Notes: generated by a model not told the origin, from the letters alone. Numbered from the stretch's first letter, positions 7,869-16,698 are shown. The stretch: DNA of 64,000 nt from Pilosibacter fragilis (GCF_032490495.1 NZ_JAVYJB010000007.1:62001-126000), one strand, 5' to 3'. Translations and numbers: made by a program.

Positions 7869-9464
7869 ATGAGAAAAAGAACAGCAGCGAGATCGATGGC
7901 AGCCGTTGTCGGAGCAGCGATGGTGCTGACAGCGTGCGGAGGCGGAAACAATGCGGCGGCAACGACCGAGGCGGCAGGAGGCAGTGAGACTCAGGCGACA
8001 GCGGAAAGCTCCGGCGGCGGAAATATCACAAAGACAGATATCGTCTTTGCTCAGGGCGCAGACATTGTCACGCTGGATCCGGCAGGACAGCAGGATACCA
8101 CATCATCTGTACTTATGAAACATGTGTACAGTACCTTGATGGATATCGATGATGATGGCAACCTTGTTCCGGATCTGGCAGAGAGCTACGAGATGAAGAG
8201 TGATACGGAATATACCTTCACTCTGAGACAGGACGCATGCTTCTCCGATGGCACGCCGGTTACAGCGAAGGATGTAAAGTTTACATTTGACCGCGCGAAG
8301 GATATGCCGAAGACGAAATCCAATACCTCCAAGATCGAAGAGGTTATTGCGGATGACGATCACCATGTTACCTTTAAGCTGACACAGCCGTATGCAGCTT
8401 TTAAGACGATCATTACAAACAGCAACTTAAGCATCGTCTCCGAGGCGGCGGTCACAGCGGCGGGAGAGTCCTACGGCGATGTTGACAATATTCTCGGATC
8501 CGGAGAGTTCACGGTTACCGAGTGGGTTCCGAATGATCACTACACCCTTGCAAGAAACGAAAAATACTGGGGTGAGATGCCGATCACGACAACGATCACC
8601 TGCCGTGTGATCCCGGAGGGAAGCGCCCGCGCCATTGCCCTTGAGGCAGGAGAGGTCGATCTTGTATGGAACGTTGACGCGACAGACTGTGCGAACATCG
8701 AGGCAAATCCGGATGTGACGCTGTTGAGCCAGACGTCCTCTTCCATCGAATATCTCGGTATGAATACGACAAAAGAGAAATTCGCGGATGTGAGAGTCAG
8801 ACAGGCGATCAATTACGCGCTGGATAAACAGACATTTGTTGATACGATCATTGAGGGCCGGGGAAGTGTAGCAAACAGCTACATCAACTCGATGATCCCG
8901 GGCTGGACCGACGAAGTGGAAGCTTATCCGTATGATCCGGCGAAGGCGAAAGAGCTTCTTGCGGAAGCCGGTTATCCGAACGGATTTGAATGCAAGATCT
9001 ATGTAAACGGCGACGTTCGTACCCGTTCCGCCCAGATCATTCAGGCTCAGCTCGCGGAGGTTGGAATCACGGTTGATATCTCTACCTATGAGTGGGGCGC
9101 TCTTCTCGATTCCTTAAATGCAGGTGAGCATGAGATGTTCCTCCTCGGATGGTCGAATTCAAGCTTTGACGCGGATGGAAGTACTTACCAGTTATTCTAT
9201 TCCGGAAACCATGGAGCGACCGGTAACCGTGCTTTCTTAACCGATGACAAAGTCGATGAGCTGATCATCAACGCACAGAAAGAGAGTGACGATACCAAGC
9301 GTATGGAGTTCTACAAAGAGCTTCAGGTATATCTCCACGAGATCTCCCCATGGTGTCCGTTATACTACAAAAATGACAATGTCGGTGTCCGCGCAGACTT
9401 AAAGGGATTCAAGCTTCACAAGGGCGCAACGCACTACCTTGGCAACTGCCACTATGAAGATTGA
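7869..9464 (+). CDS. Peptide ABC transporter binding lipoprotein 2
   Basis: Second of three close paralogues, also 531 residues, and the same family 5 binding protein. The lipobox LTAC places the acylated cysteine at residue 23. An Ala/Thr/Glu/Gly linker of about 25 residues follows, then a mature domain almost collinear with copy 1, for example NSYINSMIPGWTDEVEAYPYDP and the shared C-terminal HYLGNCHYE end. Differences are scattered substitutions, suggesting old duplication and some change in peptide preference rather than a recent copy. Start ATG 7869 has AAGGAGG 8 bases upstream; an ATG six bases earlier is followed at once by TGA. It has its own promoter, flanking operator-like sites and terminator. 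Confidence 0.93.
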   Translation: MRKRTAARSMAAVVGAAMVLTACGGGNNAAATTEAAGGSETQATAESSGGGNITKTDIVFAQGADIVTLDPAGQQDTTSSVLMKHVYSTLMDIDDDGNLVPDLAESYEMKSDTEYTFTLRQDACFSDGTPVTAKDVKFTFDRAKDMPKTKSNTSKIEEVIADDDHHVTFKLTQPYAAFKTIITNSNLSIVSEAAVTAAGESYGDVDNILGSGEFTVTEWVPNDHYTLARNEKYWGEMPITTTITCRVIPEGSARAIALEAGEVDLVWNVDATDCANIEANPDVTLLSQTSSSIEYLGMNTTKEKFADVRVRQAINYALDKQTFVDTIIEGRGSVANSYINSMIPGWTDEVEAYPYDPAKAKELLAEAGYPNGFECKIYVNGDVRTRSAQIIQAQLAEVGITVDISTYEWGALLDSLNAGEHEMFLLGWSNSSFDADGSTYQLFYSGNHGATGNRAFLTDDKVDELIINAQKESDDTKRMEFYKELQVYLHEISPWCPLYYKNDNVGVRADLKGFKLHKGATHYLGNCHYED

Positions 9465-9486
9465 TAATATTTAAAATGTGAAAGAC

Positions 9487-9518
9487 GGGGGCAGACATGA
9501 AGGTGTCTGCCCCCTTTT
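9487..9518 (+). terminator. Terminator of binding-protein gene 2
   Basis: GGGGGCAGACA (9487-9497) and TGTCTGCCCCC (9504-9514), perfect 11-bp stem with a six-base loop, followed by TTTT. Confidence 0.93.
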
Positions 9519-9658
9519 CAACGACACGCAACCGTGCGAAGATGCAGATCGCCGCAAGCGGCCGCGCTGGCCGCCTGAAGGTGTCAGGATACATTTTTGA
9601 AAATTACACAAAAAATACTGGAATTGCATGAGATATTCGGTTATAATGTCACTATCAT

Positions 9659-9683
9659 GTATAGTGCGATGTATAGTGAATTA
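9659..9683 (+). promoter_or_regulatory. Tandem GTATAGTG sites upstream of rpiR
   Basis: GTATAGTG at 9659-9666 and again at 9671-9678, the second continuing as GTATAGTGAATTA. They lie just after a possible -10 TATAAT (9642-9647) for which no good -35 was seen. This is the position expected for autoregulation by the RpiR protein. Confidence 0.4.
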
Positions 9684-9750
9684 TAACTATTCAGAGAATT
9701 CGCTGATAAAATAGGGATAGGGCTGAATAGTAAAACAGGAGGAGATGAGC

Positions 9751-10638
9751 ATGGGAATTCTCGAAGAAGTAAATGCGAGCTATGAAAAACTCAGCCCGGT
9801 TCAGAAAAGGATCGCGGATTTTATCTTCAAATATCCGGATCAGGTCTGCTTTTACTCCTTGAAAGAGCTTTCAGAGACACTGGGTGTGACGGAGGTGACC
9901 ATATTAAGGTTCACAAAGAAGATTGGGGCCCAGAGCTTCGTGGAGATGAAGAACCGTCTTCGGGAGCATTTGCAGACGAGACTGGTCCATGGGGACGGTT
10001 TAAACAGGATCGCGGATCATGTGGGTGGGATCCGGTTCGGTGACCACGATAAGGAAAAAATGTTCCAGGAGTTCGTCGCGAACGAGAAAAATGTGATCGC
10101 GAAGACCTTTGAACAGGTCTCCTTAAAGGATATCCTCTCCGCAGTGGCGATCATCAGACAGTCCCGGACGATCTATGTGGTGGGAAGCGAGCTGGTGACC
10201 GGACTCTGTGCCTACACGACGAGAAGACTCCTGACATTGGGGCTGGAGGCGCTCGATCTCTCGAATCTGAGCCGGGCTCTCTACAATAATTACCTGGCCC
10301 ACGCTACACCGGAGGACTGCGCGATCATCTTTTCCGCACCCGGATACGCGAAACATATCGTGAATACCGCAAGATATCTCGATAAGAAGAAGATCCCGCA
10401 GATTGCCATCACGGATCAGAGAACTTCACCGATCGCGTCCTACGGAACGACCGTCTTTACCTGCAATAACCACGACCTGTTCTTTTATAATTCCGTGATG
10501 GGATATATGTCTGTGGCGAACGCCCTGATATATTTCTCTGCCATGGATAATCCGGAGGAGACGAATAAACGCCGTGGACGCCTCTCGGAAGTGAGAAGTG
10601 CAATCGGCAGCACCGACTTCGTTAAAGACGGTTTATAG
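9751..10638 (+). CDS. RpiR family transcriptional regulator
   Basis: A 295-residue regulator. Residues 1-77 form the RpiR-type helix-turn-helix (LSPVQKRIADFIFKYPDQ, then LGVTEVTILRFTKKIG). The C-terminal half is a sugar isomerase (SIS) domain with YVVGSE, IIFSAPG and IAITDQ strands. The family usually senses sugar phosphates, for example MurNAc-6-phosphate in MurR. Placement between two peptide-binding-protein genes therefore suggests control of an uptake system for cell-wall-derived or glycosylated peptides, or a broader nutrient signal; this is inference. AGGAGG is 8 bases before ATG 9751; the in-frame ATG at 9745 is too close to it. Sites resembling a common operator lie upstream and downstream of the gene. 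Confidence 0.88.
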   Translation: MGILEEVNASYEKLSPVQKRIADFIFKYPDQVCFYSLKELSETLGVTEVTILRFTKKIGAQSFVEMKNRLREHLQTRLVHGDGLNRIADHVGGIRFGDHDKEKMFQEFVANEKNVIAKTFEQVSLKDILSAVAIIRQSRTIYVVGSELVTGLCAYTTRRLLTLGLEALDLSNLSRALYNNYLAHATPEDCAIIFSAPGYAKHIVNTARYLDKKKIPQIAITDQRTSPIASYGTTVFTCNNHDLFFYNSVMGYMSVANALIYFSAMDNPEETNKRRGRLSEVRSAIGSTDFVKDGL

Positions 10639-10680
10639 GGCGGATCTTCGGAAAGGGGTCAACCCATCAGTGTGATAGGA

Positions 10681-10693
10681 GTATAGTAAATAC
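10681..10693 (+). promoter_or_regulatory. Putative operator upstream of gene 3 promoter
   Basis: GTATAGTAAATAC at 10681-10693, identical to the reversed site at 7595-7607. It lies 66 bases upstream of the gene 3 -35 element. Confidence 0.45.
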
Positions 10694-10758
10694 AATACAA
10701 AAAAGATCACAATAATTTATGAAAATTGCTAAAATAACCTCGTACAAATTGAAAATTA

Positions 10759-10787
10759 TTGACAAATTTGTTCAAAACTGTTATCAT
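10759..10787 (+). promoter_or_regulatory. Promoter of binding-protein gene 3 and dpp operon
   Basis: TTGACA at 10759-10764, 17-base spacer, TATCAT at 10782-10787. Operator-like sites at 10681 and 10823 flank it. Confidence 0.65.
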
Positions 10788-10822
10788 TGGTTCATGAGAT
10801 CGAACTAAGTACTACATGACGG

Positions 10823-10835
10823 GTATAGTGAATAC
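10823..10835 (+). promoter_or_regulatory. Putative operator in the gene 3 leader
   Basis: GTATAGTGAATAC, 36 bases after the -10 element, followed by TGAC; the same layout as the site in the gene 2 leader. Confidence 0.5.
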
Positions 10836-10905
10836 TGACACATATTACCGTTATGAAGTGCGACCGCTGTGGGGAGCGGAAGAAAATAACAGGAGGAATT
10901 TGTGA

Positions 10906-12498
10906 ATGAAAAGAAGGGGTATTGCAAGAACAACAGCAATGGCAATGGCAGCAGCTATGATCCTTACAGCCTGCGGAGGTGGAAACACTGATCAGTCTAC
11001 AAACGCACCGGCGGGCGGCAGCGCACAGACAGCTACCGATAACGGCGGAAGCGGCGAGATCACAAAGACAGATATCGTTGTGGCTATGGGCGCAGACGTT
11101 GTCACACTGGATCCGGCAGGACAGCAGGATACCACATCCGGAGTACTGATCCATCACGTATACAGCACTCTGATGGATATCGATGAGGAAGGAAACCTTG
11201 TTCCGGACCTCGCTGAGAGCTATGAGATGAAGAGTGATACAGAGTATACCTTCAAGCTCCGTGAGGATGCATGCTTCTCAGACGGAACACCGGTAACAGC
11301 GAAGGATGTCAAGTTTACGTATGACCGCGCGAAGGATATGCCGAAGACAAAGTCCAACACCTCAAAGATCGCAGAGGTTATCGCGGACGATGATTACCAC
11401 GTGACCTTCAAGCTCACACAGCCATACGCAGCGTTCAAGACGATCACTACCCAGACAAACTTAAGTATCGTTTCTGAGGCAGCTGTTACAGCAGCAGGCG
11501 ATGCTTACGGCGATGTGGAGAATGTACTCGGATCCGGTGAGTTCACGGTTACGGAGTGGGTTCCGAACGATCACTACACCCTGACAAAGAACGAAAAATA
11601 CTGGGGTACAGAACCGATCGCAACTTCCATCACCGTCCGCGTAATCCCGGAGGGAAGTGCAAGAACGATCGCTCTTGAGGCAGGAGAGGTCGATCTTGTA
11701 TGGAACGTTGACCCGACAGACTGTGCGAACGTGGAAGCAAACTCCGACGTAGCGCTTCTTTCCCAGCCGTCTTCTTCCATCGAGTACCTTGGAATGAATA
11801 CGACAAAAGAGAAGTTCTCCGATGAGAGAGTCCGTCAGGCAGTCAACTACGCGCTGGATAAACAGACCTTCGTTGATACGATCATTGAGGGACGCGGTAC
11901 TGTGGCAAACAGCTATATCAACTCCACGATCCCGGGCTGGTCTGAAGAGGAGGAAGCTTATCCGTACGATCCGGAAAAGGCAAAAGAGCTCCTTGCGGAA
12001 GCAGGTTATCCGAATGGATTTGAGTGCAGCCTCTATGTAAACGGTGACGTTCGTACACGTTCCGCGCAGATCGTTCAGGCACAGCTCGCTGAAGTTGGAA
12101 TCACCGTTGATATTTCTACATATGAGTGGGGTGCATTGCTGGATTCCTTAAATGCAGGTGATCACGAGATGTTCATCCTCGGATGGTCCAACACAAGCTT
12201 TGACGCAGACGGAAGCACCTACCAGTTATTCTACTCTGAGAACCATGGTGCGACCGGCAACCGTGCATTCTTAACAGATGAGAAGGTCGACGAACTTATC
12301 ATCGCCGCTCAGAAGGAAAGCGATGATACCAAGCGTATGGGACTCTACAAGGAGCTTCAGGATCGTCTCCACGAGATCTCCCCGTGGTGCCCGTTATACT
12401 ACAAATACGATAACGTCGGTGTCCGTGCAGACTTAAAGGGCTTCAAGCTTCACAAAGGCGCACAGCATTACCTTGGCAACTGCCATTACGAAAAATAA
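10906..12498 (+). CDS. Peptide ABC transporter binding lipoprotein 3
   Basis: Third paralogue, 530 residues, with the lipobox LTAC and acylated cysteine at residue 23. Its N-terminal signal (MKRRGIARTTAMAMAAAM) differs most from the other two, whereas the mature domain matches copy 2 closely. Codon choice is more biased than in copy 1, which suggests it is the most highly expressed. It is the copy placed directly ahead of the permease and ATPase genes; the only element between is a hairpin without a T-run, so it probably heads the operon. CAGGAGGAATTTGTGA precedes ATG 10906. Confidence 0.93.
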   Translation: MKRRGIARTTAMAMAAAMILTACGGGNTDQSTNAPAGGSAQTATDNGGSGEITKTDIVVAMGADVVTLDPAGQQDTTSGVLIHHVYSTLMDIDEEGNLVPDLAESYEMKSDTEYTFKLREDACFSDGTPVTAKDVKFTYDRAKDMPKTKSNTSKIAEVIADDDYHVTFKLTQPYAAFKTITTQTNLSIVSEAAVTAAGDAYGDVENVLGSGEFTVTEWVPNDHYTLTKNEKYWGTEPIATSITVRVIPEGSARTIALEAGEVDLVWNVDPTDCANVEANSDVALLSQPSSSIEYLGMNTTKEKFSDERVRQAVNYALDKQTFVDTIIEGRGTVANSYINSTIPGWSEEEEAYPYDPEKAKELLAEAGYPNGFECSLYVNGDVRTRSAQIVQAQLAEVGITVDISTYEWGALLDSLNAGDHEMFILGWSNTSFDADGSTYQLFYSENHGATGNRAFLTDEKVDELIIAAQKESDDTKRMGLYKELQDRLHEISPWCPLYYKYDNVGVRADLKGFKLHKGAQHYLGNCHYEK

Positions 12499-12537
12499 TA
12501 TCTGATCCGCAAAGAGGACAGAGTCCATGCAAAAACA

Positions 12538-12568
12538 GGGTACGGGTCACGAAAAGGGATCCGTACCC
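12538..12568 (+). other. Intercistronic hairpin between binding protein and permease
   Basis: GGGTACGGGT (12538-12547) pairs with the segment 12559-12568 ending CCGTACCC, 10 bp including one wobble, loop of 11. No T-run follows. Such stems often protect the upstream mRNA of a highly expressed binding-protein gene from 3' decay and lower permease expression; here that is inference. Confidence 0.6.
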
Positions 12569-12702
12569 ATTTCCAGAATCCGGTGAAAGCCCGGAAAACA
12601 TTCCAGAAACCCTGAGACAAGGATCCGGAACTTCGGCCCCGACAGACGGGTTTCGGAAACACAAAAAAACAGCCGCGGGACGCGGTAGATTGGATGGTGT
12701 GC

Positions 12703-13635
12703 ATGAGCAAATATGTGTTAAAGAGACTTGCGATGCTGATCCCGGTACTGATCGGCGTGACATTCATGGTTTATTTCATCTTAAGCCTTTCACCAGGCGA
12801 TACGGCAGCGATGATCGCAGGTGAGTCGGCAGACGCGGAGACGATCGAAGCGACAAGAAAAGATCTTGGACTGGACCAGCCGGTTATCGTTCAGTACGGA
12901 AAATATATGCTGAACCTTCTTCACGGTGATATGGGTAAATCCTACAAGACAAAACGTGACGTTTTCCCGACGATCATGGCTGCATTCCCGAATACAGCAA
13001 AGCTTGCGTTCTGGTCGATTCTGGTAGCGGTAGCCATCGCACTTCCGATCGGTATCATCAGTGCCACGCGGCAGTACAGTATGGTCGATAATGTGGGTAT
13101 GGTCGCCGCCCTATTGGGTGTCGCGACGCCAAACTTCTGGCTGGGCCTGATGCTCATCATCGTATTCTCCTTAAACCTTGGATGGCTTCCATCCGGCGGT
13201 ATGGGATCCTGGAAGAACTACATCATGCCGGCGATCACCCTTGGTACCGGCGACGCAGCGCTGATCTGCCGTATGACGCGTTCCTCCATGCTTGAGGTTA
13301 TCCGTCAGGATTATATCCGTACCGCGAGAGCGAAGGGTGTGCCGGAGAAAATGGTGATCCGGAAACACGCATTAAAGAATGCGCTGATCCCGGTCGTTAC
13401 CGTTATTGGACTTCAGTTCGGTTCCCTTCTTGGCGGCGCGACTCTTACCGAGACCGTATTTGCATGGCCGGGCGTTGGCCGTCTCCTGGTAGACTCCATC
13501 AAGAGTAAGGATGCCCCGTTAGTCCTCGGCGGCGTTATCATGATGACCATCACCTTCAGTATCGTAAACCTTTGCGTGGACATTCTCTACGCTTTCATTG
13601 ATCCGCGTATCAAAGCGCAGTATAAGAAAAAATAA
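12703..13635 (+). CDS. dppB: Peptide ABC transporter permease, DppB type
   Basis: Inner-membrane permease of about 310 residues with the BPD_transp_1 domain. The N-terminal helix KRLAMLIPVLIGVTFMVYFIL and the following LSPGD motif are characteristic of DppB/OppB. The cytoplasmic EAA loop is visible as YIRTARAKGVPEKMVIRKHALKNAL near residue 210, which contacts the ATPases. It forms the channel with the next gene. The start is uncertain between ATG 12694 and 12703; I prefer 12703 because the protein then begins MSKYVLKRL like homologues, although the ribosome site is weak. It is first of four tightly spaced transporter genes. Confidence 0.92.
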   Translation: MSKYVLKRLAMLIPVLIGVTFMVYFILSLSPGDTAAMIAGESADAETIEATRKDLGLDQPVIVQYGKYMLNLLHGDMGKSYKTKRDVFPTIMAAFPNTAKLAFWSILVAVAIALPIGIISATRQYSMVDNVGMVAALLGVATPNFWLGLMLIIVFSLNLGWLPSGGMGSWKNYIMPAITLGTGDAALICRMTRSSMLEVIRQDYIRTARAKGVPEKMVIRKHALKNALIPVVTVIGLQFGSLLGGATLTETVFAWPGVGRLLVDSIKSKDAPLVLGGVIMMTITFSIVNLCVDILYAFIDPRIKAQYKKK

Positions 13636-13647
13636 GGAGGAAAGCGT

Positions 13648-14544
13648 ATGGGAACATCAAAGAATCAGGAAGCGGCATCCGGCGCGGCTGTAAAGAAGCG
13701 CGGTCAGTTTAAAGAGATCTGGCGCCGCTTAAAAAAGAATAAAATGGCAATGATCGGTCTTGGAATCGTCGCTCTCCTCGTACTGATCTCTATCTTTGCG
13801 GATTTCCTGTTCGATTACAATACCGTTGTTATCAAACAGAACACAGCTATCCGTCTCCAGACCCCGAGCGCGGCTCACTGGCTCGGAACAGATGAGTTCG
13901 GACGAGATATTCTGGCACGTCTCGTTCACGGATCAAGAGTATCCTTAAGCGTCGGCGTTGTAGCTGTATCCATCGCACTTCTGATCGGCGGATCCTTAGG
14001 AGCGATCGCAGGCTTCTACGGCGGAAAGATCGATAACGTGATCATGCGTATCATGGATATCTTCCTTGCAGTGCCGAGCCTTCTTCTTTCCATCACGATC
14101 GTATCCGCACTTGGACCGAGCATCTTCAACTTAATGCTTGCCATCGCGATCTCTTCCGTGCCTGGCTATGCGAGAATCGTCCGGGCTTCCGTCCTTACCG
14201 TAAAGGATCAGGAATTCGTAGAGGCGGCGAAATGTATCGGAGCAAACAACTTCGAGATCATTTCCTCCCATATTCTCCCGAACTGTATGGCACCGATCAT
14301 CGTTCAGGTATCTTTAAAGGTTGCATCCGCGATCCTTTCCACATCCGGCTTAAGCTTCCTGGGCCTCGGCGTAAAGGCTCCGACACCGGAGTGGGGCGCA
14401 ATGCTTTCCGGCGGACGTGCTTACTTAAGAAACGCTCCGCACCTGACCATATTCCCGGGTATTGCGATCATCATTACGATCCTTTCCCTGAACCTGTTAG
14501 GCGATGGTCTTCGTGATGCGTTAGACCCGAAACTGAAGAAGTAG
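13648..14544 (+). CDS. dppC: Peptide ABC transporter permease, DppC type
   Basis: Second permease subunit, 298 residues. A charged cytoplasmic N-terminus ending RRLKKNKMAMIGLGIV precedes the first helix, then HWLGTDEFGRDILARLVHGSRVSL, the DppC/OppC N-terminal signature. The EAA loop is EFVEAAKCIGANNFEIISSHILPN around residue 190. It pairs with DppB in the membrane. AAGGAGG lies just before ATG 13648 and 12 bases separate it from dppB, so the two are co-translated. Confidence 0.94.
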   Translation: MGTSKNQEAASGAAVKKRGQFKEIWRRLKKNKMAMIGLGIVALLVLISIFADFLFDYNTVVIKQNTAIRLQTPSAAHWLGTDEFGRDILARLVHGSRVSLSVGVVAVSIALLIGGSLGAIAGFYGGKIDNVIMRIMDIFLAVPSLLLSITIVSALGPSIFNLMLAIAISSVPGYARIVRASVLTVKDQEFVEAAKCIGANNFEIISSHILPNCMAPIIVQVSLKVASAILSTSGLSFLGLGVKAPTPEWGAMLSGGRAYLRNAPHLTIFPGIAIIITILSLNLLGDGLRDALDPKLKK

Positions 14545-14557
14545 GGAGGACAAAATA

Positions 14558-15562
14558 TTGGAAGATAACAAAAACTTAATTCTTGATATTAAGGATCTTG
14601 TGATCCATTATGAGACCGATGACGGCGTTGTAGAGGCGGTAAACGGCATCGATATCCAGCTAGAGCACGGAAAAACCTTAGGACTGGTAGGAGAGACCGG
14701 ATCCGGAAAGACAACGACCGCTCTTTCGATCCTGCGTCTCGTTCCGGACCCGCCGGGAGTTATTAAAAACGGTTCCATCCTCCTCGACGGAAAAGATATC
14801 TTAAATATGCCGCAGAAGGAGCTGGAGGCGATCCGTGGAAATATCGTTTCCATGATTTTCCAGGATCCGATGACATCCTTAAACCCGGTGCTCACCGTCG
14901 GTGATCAGATCGCCGAGGTTATCAAACTTCATGATAAGATCAGTGAGAAAGAGGCTGAGCAGAAGGCCGGCGATATGCTGGAAGTCGTAGGTATCCCGAG
15001 AGAACGCTTCGGCGAGTATCCACACCAGTTTTCCGGTGGTATGAAGCAGCGTGTCGTGATCGCTATGGCTCTTGCCTGCAATCCGAAGCTCCTTCTTGCC
15101 GATGAGCCGACAACCGCTCTCGATGTGACGATCCAGGCACAGGTTCTCGAGACGATGAAGGATTTAAGAAAGAAATTTGGTTCCGCGATGATCATGATCA
15201 CCCATGATCTGGGAATTATCGCAGAGGTCTGTGATGAGGTGTCCGTTGTCTACGCCGGACAGATCGTAGAGCATGGAACTCTGGAAGATATCTTCAACCA
15301 CACCATGCACCCATACACAGAAGGTCTTTTCGGTTCTCTTCCGAACATTGAGGACCGCAAGGCGAGACTTCAGCCGATTCCGGGCCTGATGCCGGATCCG
15401 ACAAACCTTCCGAAGGGCTGCCCGTTCTCCCCGAGATGTAAGTACTGCACAGAAGCGTGCAAAAAAGACAGACCGGAAAAGAAGTGGGCGAGCGATACGC
15501 ACTATGTGCGCTGCGTCCGCTACGAAGAGCCGGGATTTTCCATTGAAAGGAGTGAGCAGTAA
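14558..15562 (+). CDS. dppD: Peptide ABC transporter ATPase, DppD type
   Basis: First of two ATPases that drive peptide import, 334 residues. Walker A is GETGSGKTT near residue 45, the ABC signature FSGGMKQR near 160, and Walker B LLLADEPTTALD follows. The C-terminal oligopeptide-transporter extension contains CPFSPRCKYC with cysteines typical of the DppD/OppD C-terminal domain. Translation begins at TTG 14558, 7 bases after AGGGAGGA; no ATG is suitably placed. The stop overlaps the ATG of the next gene. Confidence 0.94.
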   Translation: MEDNKNLILDIKDLVIHYETDDGVVEAVNGIDIQLEHGKTLGLVGETGSGKTTTALSILRLVPDPPGVIKNGSILLDGKDILNMPQKELEAIRGNIVSMIFQDPMTSLNPVLTVGDQIAEVIKLHDKISEKEAEQKAGDMLEVVGIPRERFGEYPHQFSGGMKQRVVIAMALACNPKLLLADEPTTALDVTIQAQVLETMKDLRKKFGSAMIMITHDLGIIAEVCDEVSVVYAGQIVEHGTLEDIFNHTMHPYTEGLFGSLPNIEDRKARLQPIPGLMPDPTNLPKGCPFSPRCKYCTEACKKDRPEKKWASDTHYVRCVRYEEPGFSIERSEQ

Positions 15563-16518
15563 TGGCAGATACGATCCTTGAAGTAAAACACCTGAAAAAA
15601 TATTTCAACACTCCAAAGGGACTGCTCCATGCGGTCGATGACGTGAACTTCACTCTGGAACGTGGAAAAACCCTCGGTATCGTAGGTGAGTCCGGATGCG
15701 GTAAGTCCACCACAGGACGTTCGATTTTACGTCTCATCGAGCCGACCTCCGGTGAGGTCATCTTCGATGGTGAGGATGTATGTAAAAAGAATAAAAATGA
15801 GCTCCGTCTCTTAAGACGTGACATGCAGTTGATCTTCCAGGACCCGTACGCGTCCCTTGACCCGAGAAAGACAGTCAGTGAGATCATTGCTGAGCCGTTA
15901 AAGCTCCAGAAGCTTATTACGGACCCGAAAGCCCGTATGGACCGAGTGCGTGAGCTGATGCAGGTCGTAGGTCTTGCAGACCGCCTGATCAATACATACC
16001 CGCATGAGCTTGACGGTGGCCGCCGCCAGCGTATCGGTATCGCGAGAGCGCTTGCGATGAAACCGAAGCTGATCGTCTGCGACGAGCCGGTTTCTGCCCT
16101 TGACGTATCCATTCAGGCGCAGATCTTAAACCTGATGCAGGATCTTCAGGAACAGATGGGATTAACCTATATCTTTATCACACACGACCTTTCCGTTGTC
16201 AACCACTTTGCGGATGATATTGCAGTTATGTATCTTGGACAGCTCATCGAGAAAGCTCCGTCTGAGCTGCTTTTCGATAAGCCGACCCATCCGTATACAC
16301 AGGCTCTGCTCTCCGCAATTCCGGTACCAAGCCTGAAAAAGAAGAGAGAGCGCATCATCTTAAAGGGCGAGATCACTTCCCCGATCAACCCGAAGCCCGG
16401 CTGCCGTTTTGCTGCCCGCTGTCCGTATGCGACAGACCGCTGCAGAAGCGAGGAACCGGTACTCCGCGAGATCGAACCGAATCATTTCGTGGCATGCCAT
16501 CTGACGGAAGGCAAATAA
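15562..16518 (+). CDS. dppF: Peptide ABC transporter ATPase, DppF type
   Basis: Second ATPase, 318 residues, sharing one base with dppD (TAATG), so probably translationally coupled. Walker A is GESGCGKST near residue 41. The signature motif reads LDGGRRQR instead of the usual LSGGQ, and Walker B is LIVCDEPVSALD. A Ser-to-Asp change in this motif seems to be tolerated in clostridial DppF-like proteins, but it is noteworthy. The C-terminus has CRFAARCPYATDRC, the oligopeptide ATPase cysteine region. The operon ends at the hairpin at 16534. Confidence 0.94.
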   Translation: MADTILEVKHLKKYFNTPKGLLHAVDDVNFTLERGKTLGIVGESGCGKSTTGRSILRLIEPTSGEVIFDGEDVCKKNKNELRLLRRDMQLIFQDPYASLDPRKTVSEIIAEPLKLQKLITDPKARMDRVRELMQVVGLADRLINTYPHELDGGRRQRIGIARALAMKPKLIVCDEPVSALDVSIQAQILNLMQDLQEQMGLTYIFITHDLSVVNHFADDIAVMYLGQLIEKAPSELLFDKPTHPYTQALLSAIPVPSLKKKRERIILKGEITSPINPKPGCRFAARCPYATDRCRSEEPVLREIEPNHFVACHLTEGK

Positions 16519-16533
16519 GGAGACATTCATATG

Positions 16534-16566
16534 CCCCCGCCGGTATCTGGCGGGGGTATACTGTTT
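16534..16566 (+). terminator. Terminator of the dpp operon
   Basis: CCCCCGCC (16534-16541) and GGCGGGGG (16549-16556), followed by TATACTGTTTT. Strong stem with a moderately weak T-run. Confidence 0.75.
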
Positions 16567-16669
16567 TAAATGATTGTTTGCTCTGCAATCGGAACTGCCG
16601 ACAGAGCTGACGTGGTTTATGCTGTGCAGGGCTGTGATGGTATCGAACAGATACGTAAGTATATTAAAT

Positions 16670-16698
16670 TTGACAGGGAAATGCTCCTGCGATAAAAC
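16670..16698 (+). promoter_or_regulatory. Promoter of the S9 peptidase gene
   Basis: TTGACA at 16670-16675, 17-base spacer, TAAAAC at 16693-16698. The leader is short and ends in GAGAGGA before ATG 16734. Confidence 0.6.

Noticed and set aside
15294..16112. Long minus-strand open frame inside dppD/dppF
   Set aside because: It is antisense to two well-supported ATPase genes, with no ribosome site and no recognisable domain.
16531..16569. A 12-residue open frame, MPPPVSGGGILF, after AAGGAG downstream of dppF
   Set aside because: It is the inverted repeat of the terminator read as codons; too short and palindromic to support a gene.
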